Below, in pieces: positions 26,383 through 35,007 of a stretch of 64,000 nucleotides of DNA (position 1 is its first letter; each line of letters starts with the position of its first letter). The notes under the pieces are model-generated. The model ran no database searches and was not told where the DNA came from. It saw only the letters and a program-made list of their open reading frames with translations. Source of the DNA: Streptosporangium sandarakinum (GTDB lineage Bacteria > Actinomycetota > Actinomycetes > Streptosporangiales > Streptosporangiaceae); assembly GCF_013409935.1 (NCBI RefSeq), contig NZ_JACCCO010000003.1, positions 124,001-188,000 of the forward strand, written 5' to 3'. The position numbers and the translations under genes are program-made.

Positions 26383-27894
26383 GTGCGCAAAGAGGCTGTC
26401 AGCAGAACGGAACGACCTTCCCAGGCCGACGTCGTCATCGTCGGCAACGGCGCCCTCGGCCTGTTCCTGGCCGACGAACTGGTCGAGCGCCGCGTCGGCT
26501 CCGTCGTCATGGTCGGCCCGAGCGGCCGCGAGGGCGGCGCGAGCCAGGCCGCGGGCGCCATGCTCGGCTGCTTCGGCGAGGCCACCACGGAGTCGCTGCG
26601 CACCGACGCCTCGCGTACGAGGTTCGAGCTCGGCGTCGCCGCCCACGACCGCTGGCCCGACGTGCTCGACCGGCTGGAGGGGTACTCGTCGACCGGCTCG
26701 CCGCTGCTGGTCGCCCCCGACTCCCACGTGGTGCTGAACTCCATCGGCGCCGACCTGGACACGGTCAACTTCACGGCCATGATCGAGGCCCTGGAGGAGT
26801 ACGGCAAACCGTGGGAGGAGATCGACCCCAGGGAGATCCCCGGCTTCCGGCCCCGGCTGGACACCCGCGCCCTGCGCGCGGTCCACCTGCCCGCCGAGGG
26901 CGCCGTGGACGCGCGCGGCGTGCTGGACGCGCTGGAGGCCCGGCTGCGCGAGACCGACACGATCATGATCGACCAGACGGTGCGCACCCTGGTCAGGGAC
27001 GACGGGGCGGTGACCGGCGTCGAGCTGGACGACGGCCACGTCATCGAGGCGGGCACCGTGGTCGTCGCGGTGGGCGCGCGCAGCGAGGCGCTGGTGCGGA
27101 CCGCCCTGGACGACCTCGACATGGTGCCGACCTTCCCCGGGCTGGGCTTCGCGATGCTGGCCCGCCGTACCGGGGGCGAGCCGTTCCGCAGCGTGGTCCG
27201 CACGCCGAACCGCGGCTTCGCCTGCGGGCTGCACGTCGTGCCCGGCCCCGGCGACCTGGAGTACTACGGCGCCACCAACCGCCTGGTGGACCAGGTCTCC
27301 AGCGTGACCTGGATGGCCGACGTCCGCTTCCTGGCCCAGTACTCGATGCAGCAGCTCGACGAGCGGGTCGCCTCGCACGAGGTCACCAGGTGGCTGGCCG
27401 GGAACCGCCCGGTGACGCTCGACGGTTTCCCGCTGATCGGGTGGCTGCCGCTGTCCGGCCTGTACCTGCTGACCGGGACCTACCGCGACGGATTCCACTG
27501 CGCGCCGCTGCTGGCCGAGCACGTCGCCAACGAGCTGCAGGGCAAGCCGGGGACCATCGACCCGATGTTCAGGCCGACCCGCGCGCCGATCGAGACCAGG
27601 ACGATCGAGTGGTCCGTCAACGAGTACGTCGAGCACAACCTCGCCGCCTGGTTCGAGACGGGCGCGGAGGCAGCGCCGCAGATGACCACGGGGCAGATCG
27701 CCGACTACTACCGGGCCATGGCCATGAAGTTCTACGACACGATGGACATCGACTACGCGCTCGGCCCCGACATCCTCTGGTACGCGCAGGGCAGCCTGCT
27801 CGGCGCGCGCCGGGTCGCCCGCTACTTCCGCCGCCTGTCCGGCCGGAGCGGTTCGCGGCCGGTGGGCGCGGGGGCGGGGGAGGCGCGGCGATGA
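26383..27894 (+). CDS. FAD-dependent amine/amino-acid oxidoreductase (DAO family)
   Basis: A 503-residue flavoenzyme of the D-amino-acid oxidase/glycine oxidase superfamily. The Rossmann motif GNGALG is at residues 21-26, GGASQAAGAML follows at the place typical of DAO enzymes, and the C-terminal FAD loop is LLTGTYRDGFHCAPLLAE. It has about 100 extra C-terminal residues beyond simple glycine oxidases, perhaps for carrier-protein docking. GTG at 26383 has AAGGGGG upstream. The stop overlaps the carrier-protein ATG (ATGA), so a plausible substrate is an aminoacyl group on that carrier (inference). Confidence 0.85.
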   Translation: MRKEAVSRTERPSQADVVIVGNGALGLFLADELVERRVGSVVMVGPSGREGGASQAAGAMLGCFGEATTESLRTDASRTRFELGVAAHDRWPDVLDRLEGYSSTGSPLLVAPDSHVVLNSIGADLDTVNFTAMIEALEEYGKPWEEIDPREIPGFRPRLDTRALRAVHLPAEGAVDARGVLDALEARLRETDTIMIDQTVRTLVRDDGAVTGVELDDGHVIEAGTVVVAVGARSEALVRTALDDLDMVPTFPGLGFAMLARRTGGEPFRSVVRTPNRGFACGLHVVPGPGDLEYYGATNRLVDQVSSVTWMADVRFLAQYSMQQLDERVASHEVTRWLAGNRPVTLDGFPLIGWLPLSGLYLLTGTYRDGFHCAPLLAEHVANELQGKPGTIDPMFRPTRAPIETRTIEWSVNEYVEHNLAAWFETGAEAAPQMTTGQIADYYRAMAMKFYDTMDIDYALGPDILWYAQGSLLGARRVARYFRRLSGRSGSRPVGAGAGEARR

Positions 27895-28175
27895 TCGTCT
27901 CCCAGGAACCGGTGGTGGAGATCGTCCGGCGGATCGTCGACAAGCAGCTCAACCTGTCCGCCCACGGATACGAGCTCGACGCCGACGACGACCTGTGGAA
28001 CATGGGCATGACGTCGCTGACCTGCATGGGGCTCATGCTCACCGTCGAGGACACCTTCCAGATCGAGCTGCCCGAGGAGGCGCTGCGGGAGGGCACCTTC
28101 CGCACCGTCGGCACGATCACGGCGGCCGTCGAGGCCGCCAGGTCGGCGCACGAGAAGTCCGAGAGGAGGGTGTAG
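27891..28175 (+). CDS. Free-standing peptidyl/acyl carrier protein
   Basis: A 94-residue carrier protein. The phosphopantetheine site is Ser42 in the motif NMGMTSLTCM, where the usual Asp before Ser is Thr. Helix III and the acidic C-terminus (VEDTFQIELPEEAL) are normal. It is translationally coupled to the flavoenzyme upstream and sits 6 bp before the NRPS gene. It is probably loaded by the separate adenylation enzyme in the same operon. Confidence 0.85.
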   Translation: MIVSQEPVVEIVRRIVDKQLNLSAHGYELDADDDLWNMGMTSLTCMGLMLTVEDTFQIELPEEALREGTFRTVGTITAAVEAARSAHEKSERRV

Positions 28176-28181
28176 GCGCAG

Positions 28182-31100
28182 ATGCCGAGGATCGAGCCGC
28201 GCCCGACGAATCCGTTCCCCCTGCTCCACGACCCCGCGGAACGCCGCTTCCCGCTGTCGGCGGGGCAGGAGCGCCTGTGGTGGCTGCGTCAGCTGGACTC
28301 GTCGCACGACCAGTACCACATCACCGGAGGCTGGCGGTTTCCTGCGGGGCTCGATCTCCCGGCGCTCACCGCCGCGCTCGCCGGCCTGACACGCCGCCAC
28401 GACATCCTGCGCACCGGGTTCGTCCTGCGGCCCGACGGGACGACCGCGCAGGAGGTCGCCGGCGAGGTGGAGGTGCCCGTCGTCCGGGCGGGACGCGAGT
28501 GGCGGGCGGCCGTCGAACGGGCCGCGTCCGAGCCGTTCGACCTGTCACGGCCACCGCTGCTGCGGGTGGTCGTGGCGGAGCTGGAGGACGGACACGGCCT
28601 GTTCACGGCGCTGCACCACATCGTCACCGACCGGTGGTCGATGGACGTGCTGGCCCGCGACCTCTTCGAGCTCTACGACGCGGCGTCGGCGGGGCGGGCG
28701 CCGAGCCTGCCCGCCCTGCCGGTCCAGTACGGCGACTACGCCCGCTGGCAGCGGCGCCTGCTGACGGACGACCTGCTCCGGCCGGGGCTCGCGCACTGGG
28801 AGCGGACGCTGGCCGGCTACGAGCGGCTGGAGCCGCCCACCGACCGGCCGCGCACCGGGCGGGACGACGCGACGGGCGCGAGCCTCGTGGTGGAGCTGCC
28901 GGAGGAGGACACCGCGGCGATGACGGCGGTCGCCTGGCGGGCCAGGGCGAGCCCCGGCGTGGTGGTGACGGCCGCGCTGGTCGCGGCGCTGAGCGCGTTC
29001 TCCGGGCAGGACGACGTCGTCATCGGGGCGATCATCTCCGACCGCCCCCGCCCGGAGCTGCAGGACCTGATCGGCTTCTTCGTCAACACCGTGGTCCTGC
29101 GGGTGGACGTGTCCGGCCGGGGGACGACCTTCCGCGAGCTGGTGACCCGTACCCGCGACGCGTGGCTGGCGGCCGACGCGCACCAGGACGTGCCCTTCGA
29201 GCGGATCGTCGGGGCGGTGCGGGCCGGGTCGGAGGAGCGGCGCAACCCGATCTTCGACGTCGTGGTGAACCACGCGGGGGACCGTACCGCGCTGGCGGAG
29301 GCCCCCGGCGCGCCGGAGTGGTGGTATCCGGAGCTGCCGGTGACCGCCCGGTTCGACCTGTCGCTCACCACGCAGACGGCGGGCGGACGGCTGCGCGCCA
29401 CCTTCGTCTACCGGCCCGCCCTGTTCGACGGGACGACGATCGCCGCGCTGGCGGAGCGCTACGTCCGGCTGCTCGCCCGGGGGGCGGCGGAACCCGACCG
29501 GCCGCTGCGCGAGCTGGACCTGGCCGGGAGGCCCGCGGCGGCGCCGGTCGCCGCCGACCCGGCGCCGCGGGCCACCGTAGTGGAGCTGGTCGAGGCGCAG
29601 GCCGTCCGCCGCCCGCGGGAGACGGCGGTGACCGGCACGGCGGGGGAACTCGCGGGGGAGAAGCTCTCCTACGGCGAGCTGAACCGGCTGGCGAACCGGC
29701 TGGCCCGGCACCTCGTGGCCCGCGGCGTGGGACGGGGGCGGGTCGTGGCCGTCTGCCTGGAGCAGACCACCGACCGGTTCGCCGTGCTGCTCGCCATCGC
29801 CAAGTGCGGCGCCGCCTACTTCCCGATCGATCCGGGCTTCCCGCCCGGCAGGCTGCGGTTCATGCTCTCCGACGCGGGGGCGGCCCTCACGATCGTCAGC
29901 CCGTCGCTGGCCCACCGCGTCCCCGCCGACGCCGCGCCGCTGCTGGTGCTCGGCGATCCCGACCTGGCCGGCTACGACACGGGTAACCCGCCGCCGGCCG
30001 CGCGTCCGGGCGACCTGGCCTACCTGATCTCCACCTCCGGCTCGACCGGCGCCCCCAAGTCGGTCGCCGTCCCGCACAGTGCGCTCAGCAGGCTCGTCGC
30101 CGGCGCCCCGCGCTACCTCGACATCGGCCCCGGCACGACGTTCCTGCAGGCCGGGCCGCTCACCTTCGACGTTTCGGTCCTGGAGTGGACCCCGCTCGCG
30201 CACGGCGGACGCGTGGTGGTGACCGGCACCGGCGCCCTCCTGGAGGACCTGGAGGCCGTCGTCCGCGACCACGGCGTGACCACGCTCAAACTGGTCTCCC
30301 CGCAGCTCGACCTCCTCGCCGAGCGGGACCTGCGGAAGCTGTCCGGCCTGCGTCAGCTCGTCGTCGGCGGTGACGTGGTCAGCCCCAGAAGCTTCCTGGC
30401 CGCCCGCGAGCTGCTGCCCGGCTGCCGGGTCACGGCCTCCTACGGACCCACCGAGTGCACCGTGCTGGCCACCGTCTTCGACGGGGGGTTCCGGGACGGC
30501 CGTGTGCCGATCGGCCACCCCATCCCGTACACCCGCCTGTACCTCCTGGACCGCGACCTCCGCCCCGTCCAGGACGGCATGCGCGGTGAGATCTACCTCG
30601 CCGGCGACGGCCTGGCCCGCGGCTACCACGGCCGCCCGGGGCTGACCGCGCAGGCGTTCCTCCCCGACCCCTACGGCCCGCCGGGATCCCGCATGTACCG
30701 CACCGGGGACGTGGGCCGGCGGCTGCCCGGCGGCGCCGTCGACTTCCTCGGCCGCGCCGACCGCCAGGTGAAGATCCGCGGCTACCGGATCGAGACGAGC
30801 GAGGTCGAGCACGCCCTGCTGCGTCACGGGGCCACCTCGGCCGTCGTGGTCCGCGCCGAGCTGGACACCGGTCCGGCCCTGGTCGCCTACGTCGTGACGG
30901 ACGGGTCCGGAGACGTCGCGGCGCTGCGCGACCGGCTGCGCGCGACACTGCCCGCCTACATGATCCCCGACCACCTCGTCCGGATCCCGCGCGTCCCGCT
31001 GACCCGCAACAACAAGGTGGACCGCGCGAGCCTGCCGCCGGTCGCGCCGCCCCGCCCCGGCGCGGCCGCGCCGCCGGGAGAGGGGTCCGGTACGGCCGCG

Positions 31101-32042
31101 CCGCCGGGCAACGGCCTGGAGGCGAACGTCGCGGAGGCCTGGTCGCGGGTGCTGGGCCGGCCCCTGGCGGCCGGTGAGGACTTCTTCGACCACGGCGGCC
31201 ACTCGCTGCTGGTGCCGCGGGCGACCGCGGCGGTCCGGCGGCTGCTCGGCCGGGAGGTGCCGCTCCGTCTCATGACGCGCCACCGCACGCCCGCCGCCTA
31301 CGCCGCGGCGCTCCTGACCGAGAGCCTGCCCGGCCTCGACGCCGGCCTCCTCCTCGAACGGCGGACCTGGCACAGCCGGACCCTCGGCGGCGACCGGCGG
31401 GTGGACCTGTTCGTCCCGGACGGGGAGGCCGAGGTGACGAGGACCCTGGTCGTCCTCGACGGCTCGGACTTCGTGGACGTCATGCGCCTCCCGGCGATCG
31501 TGGCCCGGCTCGCCGGCGACCGCCGCGTCCCTGAGGCCGCGGCGATCTTCCTCAGCCCCGCCGACTGGTCGTCCCGCCGCCGGGAACTGCTCGACGACGC
31601 CTACCCGGACCTGCTCGCCGACGAGCTGCTCCCCGTCCTGCGGGACCGGCTGGGAGACCGGTGGCGGCCGGGCCGGGCGGTCGCGGTCGGCGCGAGCCTC
31701 GGCGCGGTCGCGGCGGTCCGCGCCGCGCTGCGCCGCCCCGACGGTTTCGAGGGGGCGATCGCGCTGTCCGGACCGCTGAGCGAGCACCGGCTCGGCCCGG
31801 CGGCCTCCGCCCCGGCCCGGCTGTTCCTGTACGCGAGCCGGGAGGAGGCCGACATCATGCTCGACGACGGCCTCGACCTGGTCGAGGCCGTCAAGCGCAC
31901 CGGGGAGGAACTGGCCGCCCGCGGACACGTGGTGCGGTGCGAGTACGGCGACGGCGGCCACACCTACGCGGCCTGGGAGTCGGTGCTCCCGGAGGCCGTC
32001 TCATGGGCGTTGAGAGAGGACCGAGCGCGAGATGTTCGATGA
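28182..32042 (+). CDS. Single-module NRPS: condensation-adenylation-thiolation-esterase
   Basis: A 1286-residue synthetase. The condensation domain (about 20-450) has HHIVTDRW at 145-152, an Arg where the motif has Gly. The adenylation domain (about 465-950) shows STSGSTGAPKS, YGPTE, YRTGD and the catalytic Lys in NNKVD. The carrier domain (about 975-1045) has Ser1008 in GGHS. Instead of a classical thioesterase the C-terminus (about 1060-1280) is an Fes/enterochelin-esterase-like hydrolase with nucleophile Ser1172 in GASLG and His1260 in GGHTYAAW. An Asp at the A4 position (FDVS) suggests an alpha-amino acid substrate. The product is unknown; see the cluster finding. Confidence 0.92.
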   Translation: MPRIEPRPTNPFPLLHDPAERRFPLSAGQERLWWLRQLDSSHDQYHITGGWRFPAGLDLPALTAALAGLTRRHDILRTGFVLRPDGTTAQEVAGEVEVPVVRAGREWRAAVERAASEPFDLSRPPLLRVVVAELEDGHGLFTALHHIVTDRWSMDVLARDLFELYDAASAGRAPSLPALPVQYGDYARWQRRLLTDDLLRPGLAHWERTLAGYERLEPPTDRPRTGRDDATGASLVVELPEEDTAAMTAVAWRARASPGVVVTAALVAALSAFSGQDDVVIGAIISDRPRPELQDLIGFFVNTVVLRVDVSGRGTTFRELVTRTRDAWLAADAHQDVPFERIVGAVRAGSEERRNPIFDVVVNHAGDRTALAEAPGAPEWWYPELPVTARFDLSLTTQTAGGRLRATFVYRPALFDGTTIAALAERYVRLLARGAAEPDRPLRELDLAGRPAAAPVAADPAPRATVVELVEAQAVRRPRETAVTGTAGELAGEKLSYGELNRLANRLARHLVARGVGRGRVVAVCLEQTTDRFAVLLAIAKCGAAYFPIDPGFPPGRLRFMLSDAGAALTIVSPSLAHRVPADAAPLLVLGDPDLAGYDTGNPPPAARPGDLAYLISTSGSTGAPKSVAVPHSALSRLVAGAPRYLDIGPGTTFLQAGPLTFDVSVLEWTPLAHGGRVVVTGTGALLEDLEAVVRDHGVTTLKLVSPQLDLLAERDLRKLSGLRQLVVGGDVVSPRSFLAARELLPGCRVTASYGPTECTVLATVFDGGFRDGRVPIGHPIPYTRLYLLDRDLRPVQDGMRGEIYLAGDGLARGYHGRPGLTAQAFLPDPYGPPGSRMYRTGDVGRRLPGGAVDFLGRADRQVKIRGYRIETSEVEHALLRHGATSAVVVRAELDTGPALVAYVVTDGSGDVAALRDRLRATLPAYMIPDHLVRIPRVPLTRNNKVDRASLPPVAPPRPGAAAPPGEGSGTAAPPGNGLEANVAEAWSRVLGRPLAAGEDFFDHGGHSLLVPRATAAVRRLLGREVPLRLMTRHRTPAAYAAALLTESLPGLDAGLLLERRTWHSRTLGGDRRVDLFVPDGEAEVTRTLVVLDGSDFVDVMRLPAIVARLAGDRRVPEAAAIFLSPADWSSRRRELLDDAYPDLLADELLPVLRDRLGDRWRPGRAVAVGASLGAVAAVRAALRRPDGFEGAIALSGPLSEHRLGPAASAPARLFLYASREEADIMLDDGLDLVEAVKRTGEELAARGHVVRCEYGDGGHTYAAWESVLPEAVSWALREDRARDVR

Positions 32043-32220
32043 CGGCGAGTTCCACGTCGTGGTCAACGACGAGGAGCAGTACTCGATCTGGCCGGCCGGC
32101 CGCGACCTGCCGGCGGGCTGGCGGCCCGTGGGGAGCCCGGCGCCGAAGGCGGAGTGCCTGGCCCGCATCGACGTGAACTGGACCGACATGCGGCCGCGGA
32201 GCCTGCGGGAGGGCACGTGA
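32032..32220 (+). CDS. MbtH-like protein
   Basis: A 62-residue MbtH protein with the complete signature: VNDEEQYSIWP, PAGW, and the end RIDVNWTDMRPRSLR. MbtH proteins bind and activate adenylation domains. It overlaps the NRPS end by 11 bp and the next adenylation gene by 4 bp, so both are likely partners. Confidence 0.97.
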   Translation: MFDDGEFHVVVNDEEQYSIWPAGRDLPAGWRPVGSPAPKAECLARIDVNWTDMRPRSLREGT

Positions 32221-33725
32221 CGCCGACCGTGTGCGACCTGTTCGAACGGCAGGTGCGGGAACGGCCGGACGCCACGGCGGTCAGGACCTCCGGCCGGTCG
32301 TGGACCTACGCGGAGTTCGGCCGGACCACGGCCCGGCTCGCCGCCCGGCTGCGGCGCGGCGGCGCCGGGCCAGGCGGGATCGTCGGGCTGGTCGCGCCCC
32401 GCGGACCGCAGGCGCTGACCGGCATCGTCGCCATCCTGCGCTCCGGCGCCGCCTGCCTGCCGCTGGACCCCGACGACCCGCCGCTGCGCAACCGGGAGAT
32501 CCTCGACGGCACCAGATGCCGCCAGGTGCTCGTCGCCGCCCCCGCCGGGTGGCTGCCCGGCGCCCAGCTCATCGACGACCCCACGCTGGAGGACGAGGAG
32601 GAGGCCCCGCCGGTCGCGCCGGACCCGCTCGACCTGGCCTACGCCATCACCACCTCCGGCTCGACCGGGCGCCCGAAGGTCGTGGGCGTGCCGCACGAGG
32701 GCCTCTCCAACCTGGTGATGGCCTCCATCGAGGACCTCGACCTGGTCAGGCCGGACGACGTGATGCTGTGGACGCTCGCGGTCACCGTGGACAGCACGAT
32801 GCACGACGTGCTGATGCCGCTGTGCTGCGGCGGCTGCGTCGCCGTCCCCGACCCCGGCGAGCTGCCCGCGGCCGGGATGCTGCGCGCCGTACGGGCGCTG
32901 GGGGCGACCGTGCTGGAGATCCCGGCCGCGGTGCTCGGCCCCTACGGCGGGTCGCTGCTGCCGCGGCTGGCCGAGGCCGGGGTGCGGCTGGTGATCACCG
33001 GTGGCTCCCAGCTCGACGGGCCCGGCCTCGCCGACGCGGACCCGCTGGTCGTCCGCAACGGCTACGGGCCCACCGAGACCTCGGTCGCGCCCCTGTGGTA
33101 CCGGTGCGACAAGTCCACGCCGCGCTGGGTGCCGATCGGCAGGCCGATCCGGGGCGTCCGGGCCTACGTCCTCGACGAGGAGCTGAACCCCGTCCCCGAC
33201 GGAGCCGCGGGCCAGCTGTACATCGCCGGCGCCGGCCTGGCCAGGGGATACCTCGGGCTGCCCGGCCGTACGGCGGCGGCCTTCCTGCCCGACCCGTTCT
33301 CCGACGTCCCCGGCCGGCGCATGTACGCCACCGGGGACCGCGTGCGGCGGCAACCCGACGGGGAGTACGTCTTCCTCGGCCGCGCCGACGACCAGGTCAA
33401 GGTCAGCGGGTTCCGCGTCGAGATCGGGGAGGTGGAACACGCCCTGCGCGGCTGCCCGGGAGTGGCCGACGCGGCGGTGCTCCTGCGCCGGGACGCCCCG
33501 GGCGGCGCGGCCCTCGTCGCCTTCCTGGCCGGCACGCCGCTGCCCGACGAGGAGATCTCCGACCGCCTCCGCGACCGCCTGCCGCGGCACATGGTGCCGC
33601 GTTTCCACGTGTGGCTGGACCGCCTTCCCCTCAACCGACCTGGGAAGATCGATCGTGCGGCGCTGGCGGAGATGCCCTTCGCCGAGACGCGGGCCGACCG
33701 GAGGAGGACCGACGATGTCACATGA
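32217..33725 (+). CDS. Free-standing adenylation enzyme
   Basis: A 502-residue NRPS-type adenylation protein without a carrier domain: TTSGSTGRPKV, YGPTETS, YATGDRVR and a closing Lys in RPGKIDR. GTG at 32217 overlaps the MbtH stop (GTGA) and gives the normal N-terminus TVCDLFERQVRERPDA. Hand alignment to GrsA pocket numbering gives D-S-H-E-I-G-G-V-A; the Asp suggests an alpha-amino acid, and Glu with the Ile/Gly pair recalls codes for basic side chains, though this is a weak inference. It most likely loads the free carrier protein. Confidence 0.88.
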   Translation: MTPTVCDLFERQVRERPDATAVRTSGRSWTYAEFGRTTARLAARLRRGGAGPGGIVGLVAPRGPQALTGIVAILRSGAACLPLDPDDPPLRNREILDGTRCRQVLVAAPAGWLPGAQLIDDPTLEDEEEAPPVAPDPLDLAYAITTSGSTGRPKVVGVPHEGLSNLVMASIEDLDLVRPDDVMLWTLAVTVDSTMHDVLMPLCCGGCVAVPDPGELPAAGMLRAVRALGATVLEIPAAVLGPYGGSLLPRLAEAGVRLVITGGSQLDGPGLADADPLVVRNGYGPTETSVAPLWYRCDKSTPRWVPIGRPIRGVRAYVLDEELNPVPDGAAGQLYIAGAGLARGYLGLPGRTAAAFLPDPFSDVPGRRMYATGDRVRRQPDGEYVFLGRADDQVKVSGFRVEIGEVEHALRGCPGVADAAVLLRRDAPGGAALVAFLAGTPLPDEEISDRLRDRLPRHMVPRFHVWLDRLPLNRPGKIDRAALAEMPFAETRADRRRTDDVT

Positions 33726-35007
33726 GACCGGGCACGCGACGTCACCCGAGACCGGCCGGGTCTCGTCCCGGCGGACGGGACGGCCGACGATAGCCCTGAT
33801 CGGCGGCCGGCCCAAGCTCGTGCGCAAGGCCCACGAGCTCGGCATGGGCGTCGTCTACATCCAGCAGCCCGGCCAGTACGACCGGGCCCACTGGCCCTAC
33901 GTCGACCAGGCGCTGCTCGTCGACTACACCGACACCGAACGGCTGCTGCCGCTGGTGCGGGCGCTCCACCGGGCGTATCCGTTCGACGGCGTGGTGTCGC
34001 TGTACGAGCTCGGCGTCCGGCCCGCCGCGGAGATCGACCGGATGCTCGGGCTGGGCTGGCACTCGCTGGAGACGGTGGACCTGCTGCTGGACAAGTGGCG
34101 GATGCGGCGGCGGCTCAACGGGCTGGGCGTCAGCCCGGTCGCCGCCGCCGTGGGGGAGACCGAGCGGGACCTGCGGGACTTCGCCGCGGCGCACGGGCTG
34201 CCGATCTTCGTGAAACCGGTCTGCGAGGCGGGCAGCATCGGCGTGTTCGCCATCCGCGACGAGGCGGACCTCGCGGCCGTCCCGGCGCGCTTCCGCGAGC
34301 TCGAAGCGCGGTTCGACAGATCCGACCTGGCCGGGCCCCTCGACCGGTTCCTCATGGAGGAGTTCCTCGACGGACCGGAGATCAGCGTGGAGACGCTGAG
34401 CTTCGACGGGCGCCACGTCCTCGTCGGGGTGACCGACAAGGTGCTCGGCGGGCCGGGCTTCGTGGAGGTCGGCCACTCCTGCCCCAGCCGGCACCCCGAA
34501 CCGCTGCTGCGCGAGGTCGAACGGCTGGTCATGGCCTTCCTCGACGCGGTCGGCCTGCGCAACGGCCCCGGCCACACCGAGGTCAAGCTGACCGGCCGCG
34601 GCCCGCGGATCGTCGAGTCGCACACCCGCATCGGCGGCGACCGGATCAACGAGCTGACCGAGATCGCCTACGGCGTCGACATGGACCGCCACGCGCTCGG
34701 CTCGCGGCTCGGACTGGTCGAGCCGCTGACCCGGTCGCCCCTGCCGCGGGCCGGCGCCGCGATCCGCTTCCTCACCCCGCCCCCGGGGAGGGTGACCGAG
34801 GTGACCGGCGTCGAGGACGTCCTCGCCGACCCCGCGCTGGTGGAGCTGGAGATCTCCGTCCGGCCCGGGGACGAGGTGCCCCCGCTCACCTGGAGCGAGG
34901 AGCGGGTCGGGCACGTCCTGGCACGGGGCGAGACGGCCGAGCAGGCCGCCGCCGCCTGCGAGCGGCTGGCGGCGATGGTCGCCATCCGCACCGAGGCGGT
35001 TTCGTGA
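33715..35007 (+). CDS. ATP-grasp carboxylate-amine ligase
   Basis: A 430-residue ATP-grasp enzyme of the BtrJ/carnosine-synthase-like group. Seen are the central LPIFVKPVCEAGSIGV nucleotide loop, FLMEEFLDGPEISVET, and the metal-binding end of the domain TEVKLTGRGPRIVESHTRIGGDRI. Such enzymes join an amino acid to a carboxylate through an acyl-phosphate. The ATG at 33715 overlaps the adenylation gene by 11 bp. It could add or cap a residue on the NRPS product. Confidence 0.88.
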   Translation: MSHETGHATSPETGRVSSRRTGRPTIALIGGRPKLVRKAHELGMGVVYIQQPGQYDRAHWPYVDQALLVDYTDTERLLPLVRALHRAYPFDGVVSLYELGVRPAAEIDRMLGLGWHSLETVDLLLDKWRMRRRLNGLGVSPVAAAVGETERDLRDFAAAHGLPIFVKPVCEAGSIGVFAIRDEADLAAVPARFRELEARFDRSDLAGPLDRFLMEEFLDGPEISVETLSFDGRHVLVGVTDKVLGGPGFVEVGHSCPSRHPEPLLREVERLVMAFLDAVGLRNGPGHTEVKLTGRGPRIVESHTRIGGDRINELTEIAYGVDMDRHALGSRLGLVEPLTRSPLPRAGAAIRFLTPPPGRVTEVTGVEDVLADPALVELEISVRPGDEVPPLTWSEERVGHVLARGETAEQAAAACERLAAMVAIRTEAVS

